DNA from: Sphingomonas sp.
GTDB taxonomy: Bacteria; Pseudomonadota; Alphaproteobacteria; Sphingomonadales; Sphingomonadaceae
Length of the DNA: 64,000 nt
Direction: 5' to 3'
Assembly (NCBI GenBank): GCA_017304655.1
Contig: JAFKLY010000003.1
Location: 1-64,000, forward strand
Under the pieces are notes generated by a model, which saw only the letters and a program-made list of their open reading frames with translations, was not told the DNA's origin and ran no database searches. Shown here piece by piece: positions 44,861 to 54,825 of this stretch (positions within the stretch are counted from its first letter, which is position 1; every line of letters begins with the position of its first letter). Made by a program: the position numbers and the translations under genes.

Positions 44861-44975
44861 GGTTCTTCTCTCGTCTTGTCTCTTGGAAATCCTCAAGTGG
44901 CCGTGCCCTAGTGCCGAGTGGGGCGACAGGCAAGCGCTGCCCCGGACTGGCGATGCGCGCCGGCGCGTTTGTTCT

Positions 44976-44995
44976 GGATCAAGGCAGCTTGATCC
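44976..44995. promoter_or_regulatory. 20-base palindrome upstream of the cytochrome c' gene
   Basis: GGATCAAG-GCAG-CTTGATCC is a perfect 8-base inverted repeat with a 4-base spacer, 51 bases before the cytochrome start. The half-sites resemble those of FNR/FixK boxes but in the opposite order (ATCAA...TTGAT), so it is not a standard FNR box. It could be an operator or an mRNA hairpin. Confidence 0.4.
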
Positions 44996-45046
44996 CCGCC
45001 ATGCGAGGCGGCGAAGTGGAGAGAGATTACCCGGAGAGGACCAGAG

Positions 45047-45562
45047 ATGTCCAAAGTCATTCTTGCCACCGCAGCCGCGCTGCTCACCAGCCTGTCAGCT
45101 TATGCCGCCGACGGCCCATCCTACCTCTTGCCTGCGATGAAGGATATCGTTGCGCCACAAGCTGCCGTGATCTGGGACGTGGGCAACCGGGGCATTGACG
45201 ACGATGGCAAGCCCGATGCCTCGAAACTCACTGCGCAGGACTGGGACACGCTCGGCAAGGCTGCGACCGCCATGCAACAGGCCGCCAGCGGCCTCGCCGA
45301 GGCGCGCCAGATTCTGGTTGGGCCGCCTGGCACCAAACTGGAGAATGAGGGCGCACCCGGCGTCTTCACCGCGCACCAGGTGCAAGGGTTCATCGATCAC
45401 GATCCGGCCGGCTTCAGCAAGCATGCCCGCGCCCTCACCGACATTTCCCAGACGCTGATCAGCGCGGCCGCAACGAAAGACGCGAAAAAGCTGGCCGATG
45501 CGTCCGGCGAACTGGATCAGGTCTGCGAGGCCTGCCACACCAAATTCTGGTATCCGCAATAG
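45047..45562 (+). CDS. Cytochrome c'-like (class II) haem protein
   Basis: 171 residues with a signal peptide (MSKVILATAAALLTSLSAYA). The haem-binding CEACH lies near the C-terminus followed by TKFWYPQ, which is the class II (cytochrome c'/c556) arrangement on a four-helix bundle. The strong ribosome site GGAGAGG lies 6-7 bases upstream. It would sit in the periplasm; family members bind NO or act as electron carriers. A palindrome 51 bases upstream may regulate it. Confidence 0.8.
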   Translation: MSKVILATAAALLTSLSAYAADGPSYLLPAMKDIVAPQAAVIWDVGNRGIDDDGKPDASKLTAQDWDTLGKAATAMQQAASGLAEARQILVGPPGTKLENEGAPGVFTAHQVQGFIDHDPAGFSKHARALTDISQTLISAAATKDAKKLADASGELDQVCEACHTKFWYPQ

Positions 45563-45660
45563 GGTCTGCGGGTCGCAAGCCGAGGAAGCTTGCGGCAGCT
45601 TCATCCAAGTTTAAAGGCAGGTTGCTAGTCCCAGACCGGCAAGGCGGAGGCGATCGCAGC

Positions 45661-46782
45661 GTGTCGGTGGACGTGACGATTTATCGGACGGTGGAAGATG
45701 TGGCGCCGTTTGCGCAGGTCTGGACGGACCTCGCGCAGCGCGGCCCGCTCTATGTGCCGCCGTTCGACGACCTGCTCGATGCGATCAGACAGCCGGACGC
45801 AGACTTCCGGTTCATCGCGCTTGCGCAAAGCGGCGAGATCGAGGCGCTGGCCTGCCTGTTCCTGTGGCAGGGCGAGCGCACGATCTGGCTGAGCCAACTC
45901 CGCCTCTTCAGCCTCAAGGTGCCGATGGCCGGGCTGTTTGGCGGAACCATCGCCGGTTCCCTTGACGAGAAAGCCGGGCAAGCGCTCCTCGCCGCGATCC
46001 TTGCCGAGCCGAAAGCCGGCCTCATCGATCTGGGCGATACGCCGATCGACGGTGGCCTCTACCGGGCGGCGCGGGCGCTGGGCATGGGCCAGAGTGTTCA
46101 CGACAATCCGCGCGGGGCGACCCGGCGCGCCCTTCCCCTCACGGATGGTATCGCGCCCTATCTCGCCAGCCTGCGCCCCAGCACGCGCAAGGCTGTCCTG
46201 CGCGATTGCCGGATGTTCGAGCGTCTCTCGCCCAGCTTTCGGTCCTTCTCGACGCCGGACGAGGTCGAGAGCTTTCTTAGGGACGCAGCCCCGCTGAGCC
46301 AGCGCACGCATCAGGTCAAGCTGGGCGTGAAGCTGGAGGACGACGAGGCCCATCGGGCCAGGTTCCGGGCACTGGCCGTAGCCGGCCGCCTGCGCGCCTG
46401 TATTGCTTATGTGGACGGAACGCCCTGCGCCTTCGCCTGGGGCGACCTCAGCCATCGTACGCTCTATTTCCGCATGACCGGCTATGACCCGGAGATGCGC
46501 AGGCACTGCGCCGGCACCGCCATCCTGTTCCACCTGCTGGAAACGCTTGGCGCGGACCCGGCCTGCGGATTCTTCGACTTCGGCGTCCGCGACATGGACT
46601 ATAAGGCGCGGTTCGGGACGATCGTCGTCCCCAGCACCGCGCTCTCGATCGCGCGCTGGTCCAGCCCGGCGGCCTGTTTCGCCCTCACGATCGAGCGGAT
46701 GATGGACGGGCTGAAGGACAAGGGCGCCGCCCTTCTCGGCGGGGCGACGCTCGCCCGCATCCGCCGCGCGATGCGGCGCTGA
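45661..46782 (+). CDS. GNAT-type (FemAB/BioF2-like) acetyltransferase family protein
   Basis: About 373 residues from the GTG at 45661 (GGCGGAGG upstream); a TTG at 45622 is an alternative. SLRPSTRKAVLRDCRMFERL and the C-terminal half (FAWGDLSHRTLYFRMTGYDP, GTAILFHLLETL, FDFGVRDMDYKARFG) match the acetyltransferase domain found in cellulose- and capsule-related and PEP-CTERM-related loci. The donor and acceptor are unknown. No gene partner is nearby that would define its role. Confidence 0.65.
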   Translation: MSVDVTIYRTVEDVAPFAQVWTDLAQRGPLYVPPFDDLLDAIRQPDADFRFIALAQSGEIEALACLFLWQGERTIWLSQLRLFSLKVPMAGLFGGTIAGSLDEKAGQALLAAILAEPKAGLIDLGDTPIDGGLYRAARALGMGQSVHDNPRGATRRALPLTDGIAPYLASLRPSTRKAVLRDCRMFERLSPSFRSFSTPDEVESFLRDAAPLSQRTHQVKLGVKLEDDEAHRARFRALAVAGRLRACIAYVDGTPCAFAWGDLSHRTLYFRMTGYDPEMRRHCAGTAILFHLLETLGADPACGFFDFGVRDMDYKARFGTIVVPSTALSIARWSSPAACFALTIERMMDGLKDKGAALLGGATLARIRRAMRR

Positions 46783-46894
46783 GGTCTGGCGGATTTCCGC
46801 GATATTCGAGCTTGCCTTTCGGGACATTCTGGGCCATAGGCCGCGCCTTCGCGATCCGGGCCAAGCGCCTGACCGCGAAAAAAGACTTTGAGAC

Positions 46895-46942
46895 GACAGC
46901 CGGAGGGGTGGCCGCATGGGGCGGTCATCAGCAATCGGCCAA
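46895..46942 (+). ncRNA. Candidate S6:S18 leader RNA upstream of rpsF
   Basis: Just before rpsF, GCCG (46899-46902) can pair with CGGC (46936-46939), and GGCCGC (46910-46915) with GCGGTC (46921-46926), giving two stems with a purine-rich left internal loop and a right loop ATCAGCAAT. A structured leader bound by the S6-S18 complex is known in many bacteria. I assign it from position and shape only; the stems are short. Confidence 0.4.
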
Positions 46943-46960
46943 AGACAGGACGCATGAACC

Positions 46961-47374
46961 ATGCCCTATTATGAGCATGTCTTCCTTGCGCGTCAGGATC
47001 TGGCACAGGCCCAGGTCGATGCGCTGGCGGAAAATGCCACCAAGATCGTCGAAGCCCAGCAGGGCAAGGTGACGAAGGTGGAAAACTGGGGTCTCCGCAA
47101 CCTCGCCTACAAGATCGCGAAGAACCGCAAGGCGCACTATGTGCTGCTGAACATCGACGCGCCCGCCGGCACGGTTGCCGAGCTGGAGCGCCAGACCGCG
47201 ATCAACGAAGACGTCATTCGTTACATGACCATCCGCGTCGACGAGCTGGAAGCCGGCCAGTCGGTGATGATGCGCAAGAACGAGCGCGACCGCGAACGCC
47301 GCGGCGAGCGTGGCGACCGTGATCGCGGCGACCGCGGCCCGCGTCGCGACCGCGAAGAATCTGACGGCGAATAA
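46961..47374 (+). CDS. rpsF: 30S ribosomal protein S6
   Basis: 137 residues. [20 protein letters not shown] begins the S6 fold, and [21 protein letters not shown] is the conserved core. The C-terminus is a charged Arg/Asp/Glu-rich tail (about residues 105-137), longer than in E. coli but usual for this group. It binds S18 on the 30S platform. It is first of rpsF-rpsR-rplI. Confidence 0.97.
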   Translation: MPYYEHVFLARQDLAQAQVDALAENATKIVEAQQGKVTKVENWGLRNLAYKIAKNRKAHYVLLNIDAPAGTVAELERQTAINEDVIRYMTIRVDELEAGQSVMMRKNERDRERRGERGDRDRGDRGPRRDREESDGE

Positions 47375-47387
47375 GGAGATCTGACCA

Positions 47388-47612
47388 ATGGCACGTCCGT
47401 TTTTCCGCCGCCGCAAGTCCTGCCCCTTCTCCGCGAAGGACGCACCGCGCATCGACTATAAGGATGTTCGTCTGCTTCAGGGCTTCGTCTCCGAACGCGG
47501 CAAGATCGTCCCCTCGCGCATCACCGCCGTCTCGGCGAAGAAGCAGCGCGAGCTTTCCCAGGCGATCAAGCGCGCCCGTCATCTGGGCCTGCTGCCCTAC
47601 ATCGTGAAGTAA
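47388..47612 (+). CDS. rpsR: 30S ribosomal protein S18
   Basis: 74 residues, basic. [20 protein letters not shown] is the S18 start, and [20 protein letters not shown] with RHLGLLPY is its conserved end. It starts 13 bases after rpsF with an AAGGAGA ribosome site. Confidence 0.98.
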   Translation: MARPFFRRRKSCPFSAKDAPRIDYKDVRLLQGFVSERGKIVPSRITAVSAKKQRELSQAIKRARHLGLLPYIVK

Positions 47613-47625
47613 GGAGGGCAGTCCC

Positions 47626-48222
47626 ATGGAAATCATTCTGCTCGAACGCATCGAGAAGCTCGGTGGCATCGGCGACATCGTCTCCGTCAAGGACGGTTAC
47701 GCGCGCAACTACCTGCTGCCGAACAAGAAGGCCCTGCGCTCGAACGCCGCCAACAAGAAGGTGTTCGAAGCCAACCGGGCCAAGATCGAGGCCGACAACG
47801 CCGCTCGCAAGAGCGACGCTGCCAAGGCGGCCGAGACGGTCAATGGCGTTCAGGTCGTCCTGATCCGCCAGTCCTCGAACAGCGGCCAGCTTTACGGTTC
47901 GGTCTCGGTTCGTGACATCGTCGAAGCGCTGCACGAGGCGGGTCACACCGTCGTCAGCAAGGCGATGATCGTGCTGGAACGCCCGATCAAGACGCTCGGC
48001 CTGTTCGACGTGCGCGTGTCCCTGCACCCCGAGGTCGCCGTGACCGTGCAGGTCAACGTCGCCCGCTCGCCGGAAGAAGCCGACCTGCAGAAGGACGGCG
48101 TCGACGTCATGGCCTCCATGTTCGAAAAGGACGAGGCTGGCTTCACCGAGGATTACGATCCCAATGCCGAGCCCGGCGAGATCGTGACCGAGGAAGCTGC
48201 GCCCGAGGCCGAGGCCGAATAA
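47626..48222 (+). CDS. rplI: 50S ribosomal protein L9
   Basis: 198 residues. MEIILLERIEKLGGIGDIVS and VKDGYARNYLLPNKKAL are the N-terminal RNA-binding domain; a long helix (about 45-80) joins it to the C-terminal domain. The tail (from about 165) is acidic, rich in Glu, Asp and Ala, longer than in E. coli L9. It starts 13 bases after rpsR with AAGGAGG. A strong terminator follows. Confidence 0.97.
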   Translation: MEIILLERIEKLGGIGDIVSVKDGYARNYLLPNKKALRSNAANKKVFEANRAKIEADNAARKSDAAKAAETVNGVQVVLIRQSSNSGQLYGSVSVRDIVEALHEAGHTVVSKAMIVLERPIKTLGLFDVRVSLHPEVAVTVQVNVARSPEEADLQKDGVDVMASMFEKDEAGFTEDYDPNAEPGEIVTEEAAPEAEAE

Positions 48223-48244
48223 GCCTCCGAGCCAACGACATTCA

Positions 48245-48280
48245 AAAAGGGCCGCCCGATCCGTTCGGGCGGCCCTTTTT
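48245..48280 (+). terminator. Rho-independent terminator after rplI
   Basis: AAAAGGGCCGCCCGA pairs with TCGGGCGGCCCTTTT around a TCCGT-type loop, an uninterrupted GC-rich stem with A-run before and T-run after. It ends the ribosomal operon and could also act in reverse for the convergent PEP-CTERM gene. Confidence 0.92.
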
Positions 48281-48321
48281 CGTGATGGTCGTTCCAAGGC
48301 CGCGCAGATTGGTTGCGCCGA

Positions 48322-48855
48322 TCAGGCGATCGCCTTCGCCTTGCGATGGCGCAACACGGCGCCGACCAGCGCCAGCCCGCCGATCATCATCGCCCAGCTC
48401 GCCGGCTCCGGGATCGCAGGCTGCGAAACGGGAAGGCTCGACTTGGTAACCTGCACATAGCCGCCGAACCAGTCACCCCAGCAATTGCTGCACGTGTAAT
48501 CACCCTTGAACTGGAGAGAGACGGCACCCGCGGCAGCATAGCCCGTCGCCTTGAGGCTCGTCGAGCCATCGACCGTGAAGGCGCTGGCGATCGACTGCCC
48601 GTTGAGCAGGATGTCCGTGAACTGGAACTTGGGCGATCCCCGCATGAAGAGATCGATCTTGCTGTCATCGGCGATCGTGAAGGTCAGGAGCTGATCGACC
48701 GGCGAAAATTGCGAGACCTGCACACCCCAATAATCAATGCCGGCCCATTGCCCGGATGGATTGACGATGGGGTCGGTAATGAACGACGCGGCCGGCGCAA
48801 TCGCGGGAAAGGCCGCGAGCGCAATCGCCATAGCAACGGGTCGGAACTTGGGCAT
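48322..48855 (-). CDS. PEPxxWA-type PEP-CTERM sorting-domain protein
   Basis: 177 residues with a signal peptide (VAMAIALAAFPAIAPAAS) and a C-terminal sorting signal: AIPEPASWAMMIGG, one membrane helix and the basic tail RHRKAKA. Such signals are cut by exosortase/archaeosortase-type enzymes and mark exported proteins linked to extracellular polysaccharide. The middle is beta-rich with one TCSNCWGDW motif that could hold a disulfide. Its function is unknown. Confidence 0.85.
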   Translation of the reverse strand: MPKFRPVAMAIALAAFPAIAPAASFITDPIVNPSGQWAGIDYWGVQVSQFSPVDQLLTFTIADDSKIDLFMRGSPKFQFTDILLNGQSIASAFTVDGSTSLKATGYAAAGAVSLQFKGDYTCSNCWGDWFGGYVQVTKSSLPVSQPAIPEPASWAMMIGGLALVGAVLRHRKAKAIA

Positions 48856-49009
48856 TGGAGGTCCTCTGGAGCCATGAACGAAGGGCCGCCAGCGGGAGGC
48901 TGCCCTGTTCTGTCACGCATGTGGCGCAGATCACTCGACCAGCGCTCTCAGGCCCTATTTGCCCCAACCTTGCTTAACGCCACGTGCATGAGGACGAAGG
49001 AAATGGCTG

Positions 49010-49780
49010 CTATTCCAGATGCATGAAGTCTCGCGGGTAGCTGCGCATATGCGCGCCGGCATCGACGAAGAGTGTCTGGCCGGTCACGGCGCGAGCCTGT
49101 GCCAGATACAGCACGGCCTCCGAGACATCCTCGGTATCCGGCAAGCGTTCCAGCGGCATGTCCGACGCAAGCCGGGCCATTTGAGCCTCGTCATAATCTT
49201 CGGTGGGCAAGGTCAGGCCCGGTGCCACAGCGTTGACCCGGACATGCGGCGCCAGCTCACGCGCGGCGATCCGGGTGAAGCCATCCAGCGCATATTTGCT
49301 GATGGTGTAGGCCAGCTGATCGCCATGGGGTTGGGCCAGGCGCTGATCGAGCAGGTTGACGATGGACGGATCGCGTCCTGCCTCCCGCTTTGCCTGCGCA
49401 AAGGCCTGGGTGAGCAGAACGGGCGCCACGGCGTTCACCGCGAAATGCGCGGAGAGATCAGCGCCGGTGACGACGTCGAGCCGGTCTTGCCCGAACAGGG
49501 ACGCGCTGTTGACCAGCAGATCGGGCGCACGACCGAAATGCGCGATAATGGCGGGCATGAGCGCCTCCGCTGCAGCGGGAGTCTCGAAGTCCGCGACGAA
49601 ACCGCACCAATCCACGCCGGTCTCGGCGAGGCAATCGGCCAGGAAGGGATGCGGCACCGCATCATGCCGGCCATGGATCGCCAGCGCATAGCCGGCGCGG
49701 GCAAGACGCATGGCGATGCGCGCGCCGAGCCGGCGATGCCCTCCCGTAACCAGCGCGAGCGGCGCTGGCGCCGGGCTCAC
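49010..49780 (-). CDS. Pteridine reductase / dihydromonapterin reductase-like SDR (FolM-like)
   Basis: 256 residues. The cofactor motif is TGGHRRLG, the TGxxxRxG form typical of pteridine reductases and FolM instead of TGxxxGxG of most SDRs. NSASLFG, YTISKYALDG and the NAVAPG-LTLP segment complete the SDR core. Its start overlaps the folE stop (ATGA), so the two are translationally coupled; a role in reducing dihydropterins made from GTP is well supported by both facts. Confidence 0.82.
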   Translation of the reverse strand: MSPAPAPLALVTGGHRRLGARIAMRLARAGYALAIHGRHDAVPHPFLADCLAETGVDWCGFVADFETPAAAEALMPAIIAHFGRAPDLLVNSASLFGQDRLDVVTGADLSAHFAVNAVAPVLLTQAFAQAKREAGRDPSIVNLLDQRLAQPHGDQLAYTISKYALDGFTRIAARELAPHVRVNAVAPGLTLPTEDYDEAQMARLASDMPLERLPDTEDVSEAVLYLAQARAVTGQTLFVDAGAHMRSYPRDFMHLE

Positions 49781-50382
49781 TGCACGCCCATCAGGCGCAG
49801 CACTTCCTCGCGGCTTTTCTCATCGCGCTTGAACACGCCCATCATCCGGCTGGTGCGCATCAGCGTGCCATGCGTGCGCACGCCGCGCCCGGTCATGCAG
49901 CCATGCGTAGCCTCAATGACGACGGCGACGCCAAGGGGCTTGAGATTTTCCCAGATGCAATCGGCGACCTGCGCGGTCAGCCGCTCCTGCACCTGCAGGC
50001 GGCGGGCGAACGCTTCCAGCACGCGCGCGAGCTTGGAGATGCCCACCACATAGTCGCGCGGCAGATAAGCGATGTGCGCCTTGCCGATGATCGGCGCCAT
50101 GTGGTGCTCGCAATGCGACTGGAACGGAATGTCCTTGAGCATCACGATCTCGTCATAGCCGCCGACCTCATGGAAGATGCGCGAGAGGTGATAGGCCGGG
50201 TCCTCGGCATAGCCCTCGCAATATTCCCGCCAGGCGCGCGCGACGCGCTTGGGCGTCTCAAGGAGGCCTTCGCGCTCCGGATCGTCCCCTGCCCAGCGGA
50301 TGAGGGTGCGGATCGCATCCTTCACATCCTCGGGAACCTCGACCTTGGCGGGCTTGGCGGAAAGGTCGATCTGGCTGGACAT
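49777..50382 (-). CDS. folE: GTP cyclohydrolase I
   Basis: 201 residues. FQSHCEHHMAPIIGKAHIAY holds the zinc Cys and His residues, and CMTGRGVRT the third zinc ligand Cys. QERLTAQVAD and the EGLLETPKRVARAW N-terminal segment are standard. It makes dihydroneopterin triphosphate, the first step of folate and pterin synthesis. It is the first gene of the folE-folM-like pair. Confidence 0.96.
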   Translation of the reverse strand: MSSQIDLSAKPAKVEVPEDVKDAIRTLIRWAGDDPEREGLLETPKRVARAWREYCEGYAEDPAYHLSRIFHEVGGYDEIVMLKDIPFQSHCEHHMAPIIGKAHIAYLPRDYVVGISKLARVLEAFARRLQVQERLTAQVADCIWENLKPLGVAVVIEATHGCMTGRGVRTHGTLMRTSRMMGVFKRDEKSREEVLRLMGVQ

Positions 50383-50746
50383 GCATTACCCCCGAAGCAG
50401 CAGAGAGGAGGCACGCCACGAGCATGCCGGTCTTTGAGAGGGCGCAGATAGGTCGTCTGGTGGACTGATTCAACACCATAGCGCCCGAGTCGCGGCGAAC
50501 GATGGCGCTCCGCAAGGACCGCACTTGGAGAGATCTTTATAATGAAGTGCACCTTTTCAAATTTACGTTTACGTTAGGGTAAGGCCGATCTCCGGGTTGA
50601 TCGCCGACGAGACGGAAGCGGCTAATGCCCGGAAAAACCGGTTTTCCTTGCAGCACGGCGGAGGACTGGCGCATATTGCCGGGCAAAGGACGGCGCCTTT
50701 CCCGGCGCCCTCCCCCAAGATCGGGCCATCCACAGGAGAGCGAGTC
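50383..50746. other. Intergenic region between folE and the thiolase gene
   Basis: This 364-base divergent region holds no convincing gene. It contains the folE upstream region, the repeat TTTACGTTTACGTTA at 50562-50576, and at its right end the thiolase ribosome site AGGAGAG. Confidence 0.6.
50562..50576. promoter_or_regulatory. Possible MerR/LiuR-type operator upstream of beta-oxidation genes
   Basis: TTTACGTTTACGTTA contains two TTTACGT half repeats, like the TTTACGTAAACGTAAA-type sites of MerR-family regulators (LiuR-like) that control acyl-CoA and branched-chain amino-acid degradation in proteobacteria. The place, 170 bases before a thiolase gene, fits. The dyad is imperfect. Confidence 0.35.
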
Positions 50747-51955
<1,209 letters not shown>

Positions 51956-51969
51956 GAGGAGCGACGACC

Positions 51970-54150
51970 ATGGCCAATACCCTCTCCATCGCGATCGACG
52001 GCGACGGCATCGCCCTCCTCACCATCGACGTGCCGAACCAGTCGATGAACGTCATCACGCCCGAGTTTCTGGCTGACCTCGCCGAAGCGATCGCGCGCAT
52101 CGGCAGCGAGGAGGCGATCAAGGGCGCCGTCATCTGCTCGGGCAAGGCCAGCGGCTTCATGGCCGGCATGGACCTCAAATATCTCAGCGCCATGCTGAAG
52201 GACGCGAACGCCAACGGGCCGAACCTCAAGGCGCTGTTCGACGAGGTCTTCGTCCTCAACGATCTGCTGCGCAAGCTGGAGACCTGCGGCAAGCCGGTCG
52301 CCGTCGCCATCGAGGGCACGGCGATGGGCGGCGGGCTGGAGCTGGCGCTCGCCTGCCATCACCGCGTGCTGACCAACAACCCCAAGGTGACCATTGGCCT
52401 GCCCGAGATACTGGTCGGCCTCTTCCCCGGCGGCGGCGGCTCCCAGCGCCTGCCGCGCCTCGTCGGCATCCAGGGCGCGCTCATGTACATGCTGCAGGGC
52501 AAGAGCTGGCGCCCGGCCGAAGCGGCGGCGATGAAAGTGGTCGATGCGCTGGCCGAGCCCGGCCAGACGGTGGACGCGGCCAAGGCCTGGGTAAAGGCCA
52601 ATCCGGGCGCCCACACCCAGCCATGGGACGTGAAGGGCTTCAAGGTGCCGGGCGGTTCCGGCCAGTTCAATCCCGGCTTCATCCAGACGATGATGGCCGC
52701 GACGGTGATGACCACCAAGCAGACCCAGCGGAACATCCATGCGCCCCACGCGCTGCTGAGCGCCGTCTATGAAGGCATCCAGCTGCCGATGGACAAGGCG
52801 ATCCGCGTGGAGAGCAAATATTTCGCCAAGGTCGTCTCCGATCCGCAGGCCGGCAACATGGTGCGCACCCTGTTCGTCTCCAAGCAGGCGGCCGAGCGCG
52901 GCGCCCGACGCCCGGCCGGCGTGGAGAAAGCGCCGACGAAGAAGCTCGCCATGCTGGGCGCAGGCATGATGGGCGCGGGCATCGCCAATGTCGCGGCACA
53001 GGCCGGCATCGAGGTGCTGCTGCTCGACCGCGATCAGGCCGCTGCCGACAAGGGCAAGGCCCATGCGCAGGAGCAGATGGCCAAGCGCATCGGCCGGGGC
53101 ATGACGCCCGAGAAGATGGCCGAGACGCTGGCCCGCATCACGCCCGTCACCGACGTGGAGGCCCTGCGCGGCTGCGATTTCGTGATCGAGGCCGTGTTCG
53201 AGGACCCGACGATCAAGGCCGACATCACCAAGCGCGTCGAGGCCGTGCTGGGACCGGACGTGATCTTCGGCTCCAACACCTCGACCCTGCCGATCACCGG
53301 CCTCGCCAAGGCCTGGTCCAAGCCGGAGAATTTCATTGGCGTGCATTTCTTCTCGCCGGTCGAGAAGATGCCGCTGGTCGAGATCATCCTTGGCAAGCAG
53401 ACTGGCGACGCCGCCATCGCCAAAGCGCTCGATTTCGTCGCGCAGATCCGCAAGACGCCGATTGTCGTGAACGATTCGCGCGGCTTCTACACGTCGCGCT
53501 GCTTCGGCACCTATGTGATGGAAGGCACGCAGATGCTCGCCGAGGGCATCAATCCCGCGCTCATCGAGAATATGGGCAAGCAGCTCGGCATGCCGGTGGG
53601 GCCGCTGGCGGTCTCGGACGAGGTCTCCATCGAGCTGGGCCACAAGGTGACGCTCGCGACCAAGGCGGCGCTGGGCGATGCCTATCAGGCCAGCCTTGCC
53701 GACGATGTGGCGGCGCATATGGTCGCGATCGGCCGGCTGGGGCGCAAGAACGGCAAGGGCTATTATGACTATCCGGCCGATGGTGGGAAGAAGGCGCTCT
53801 GGCCGGGCCTCGCCACCGATTATCCACTCGCCATCAACCAGCCCACGCCGGAAGCCGTGCGCGAGCGGCTGCTCTATCGCCAGCTTGTCGAGTGCGCGCG
53901 CTGCTTTGCCGAGGGCGTGCTGGTGACGCCGCAGGACGGCGACCTGGGCGCGATCTTCGGCTGGGGCTTTGCGCCCTACACCGGCGGGCCGTTCAGCGCG
54001 ATCGACACGATCGGGCCGAAACAGGTCGTGGAGACGCTGGACCGCCTCGCTGCCGCGCATGGCGACCGCTTCGCCGCGCCGCAGCAGCTGCGTGACATGG
54101 CGGCGAGCGGCGCGACCTATTATGGCGCGGCGGACGCGAAGGTCGCCTGA
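51970..54150 (+). CDS. 3-hydroxyacyl-CoA dehydrogenase / enoyl-CoA hydratase (FadB/FadJ-like)
   Basis: 726 residues. The N-terminal crotonase domain (about 1-190) has SGKASGFMAGMDLKYLSAM and GTAMGGGLELALACHHRVL. The 3-hydroxyacyl-CoA dehydrogenase begins near residue 318 with the NAD motif MLGAGMMGAGIANVAAQ and continues with FGSNTSTLPI, FIGVHFFSPVEKMPLVEI and NDSRGFYTSR. The two C-terminal domains follow. It performs the hydration and oxidation steps of beta-oxidation, feeding the thiolase just upstream. Confidence 0.94.
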   Translation: MANTLSIAIDGDGIALLTIDVPNQSMNVITPEFLADLAEAIARIGSEEAIKGAVICSGKASGFMAGMDLKYLSAMLKDANANGPNLKALFDEVFVLNDLLRKLETCGKPVAVAIEGTAMGGGLELALACHHRVLTNNPKVTIGLPEILVGLFPGGGGSQRLPRLVGIQGALMYMLQGKSWRPAEAAAMKVVDALAEPGQTVDAAKAWVKANPGAHTQPWDVKGFKVPGGSGQFNPGFIQTMMAATVMTTKQTQRNIHAPHALLSAVYEGIQLPMDKAIRVESKYFAKVVSDPQAGNMVRTLFVSKQAAERGARRPAGVEKAPTKKLAMLGAGMMGAGIANVAAQAGIEVLLLDRDQAAADKGKAHAQEQMAKRIGRGMTPEKMAETLARITPVTDVEALRGCDFVIEAVFEDPTIKADITKRVEAVLGPDVIFGSNTSTLPITGLAKAWSKPENFIGVHFFSPVEKMPLVEIILGKQTGDAAIAKALDFVAQIRKTPIVVNDSRGFYTSRCFGTYVMEGTQMLAEGINPALIENMGKQLGMPVGPLAVSDEVSIELGHKVTLATKAALGDAYQASLADDVAAHMVAIGRLGRKNGKGYYDYPADGGKKALWPGLATDYPLAINQPTPEAVRERLLYRQLVECARCFAEGVLVTPQDGDLGAIFGWGFAPYTGGPFSAIDTIGPKQVVETLDRLAAAHGDRFAAPQQLRDMAASGATYYGAADAKVA

Positions 54151-54227
54151 CAAGCCAAGGCGCGCCGCCGCTTCATCCTTGATCGGCGGCGGGCGCTGAG
54201 GCACGGAGCGTGCAGGAGGCCCCTGCC

Positions 54228-54821
54228 ATGCTCACGCTCTATATCGCCCCGGGTTCCAGTTCGATGGCGCCGCACATCGCGCTCACGATGATCGGCGCGC
54301 CGTTCGAGCTGCGCTCGCTCTCATTCGCGAACAAGGAGCAGCGCGCACCGGCCTATCTGGCGATCAATCCGGAAGGCAAAGTGCCCACGCTGATCGCGGA
54401 GGATGGCCTGCTGACGGAAGTGGCGGCGATCCTCTTCTACCTCGCCCGACGCTTTCCCGAAGCTAGCCTGCTCCCGGCCGACCCGATGGGTGAAGCGCAA
54501 GTCCTCTCCTGGATGTCCTTTGCCGCGGCAACGCTGCACCCGGCGTTCATTGGCGGGCCTGAGCGCGCCATCGAGGCGTTGCGCCAGGCCGATGCCCGGC
54601 TGGGCACACGCGACTGGGCGGTGGGCGAGCGGCTCTCCATTGCCGACATTCACCTGTTCCGCCTGTTCTGGCGGATGCGCCACACGATCGACCTGCCGCT
54701 TGACGAGCTACCAGCGCTGACGGCGCATTATGACCGGATGATGGCCCTGCCCGCTGTCCGCAAGACCTGCGAGATCGAACAGGCAATCGGCTATGAAGTG
54801 CGCGGGCTGAAGCTGCCCTGA
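54228..54821 (+). CDS. Glutathione S-transferase family protein
   Basis: 197 residues from the ATG at 54228 (AGGAGG upstream). LTLYIAPGSSSMAPHIALTM starts the thioredoxin-like domain with a Ser-rich active site. NPEGKVPTLI is the cis-Pro motif and LTEVAAILFYLARR the glutathione-binding end. The C-terminal all-helix domain has ERLSIADIHLFRLF (N-capping box). The substrate is unknown. It is convergent with the kinase-like gene. Confidence 0.85.
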   Translation: MLTLYIAPGSSSMAPHIALTMIGAPFELRSLSFANKEQRAPAYLAINPEGKVPTLIAEDGLLTEVAAILFYLARRFPEASLLPADPMGEAQVLSWMSFAAATLHPAFIGGPERAIEALRQADARLGTRDWAVGERLSIADIHLFRLFWRMRHTIDLPLDELPALTAHYDRMMALPAVRKTCEIEQAIGYEVRGLKLP

Positions 54822-54825
54822 GCGA

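Noticed and set aside
44976..44995. Standard FNR/FixK box
   Set aside because: The half-site order is reversed (ATCAA before TTGAT), so the consensus TTGAT-N4-ATCAA is not met.
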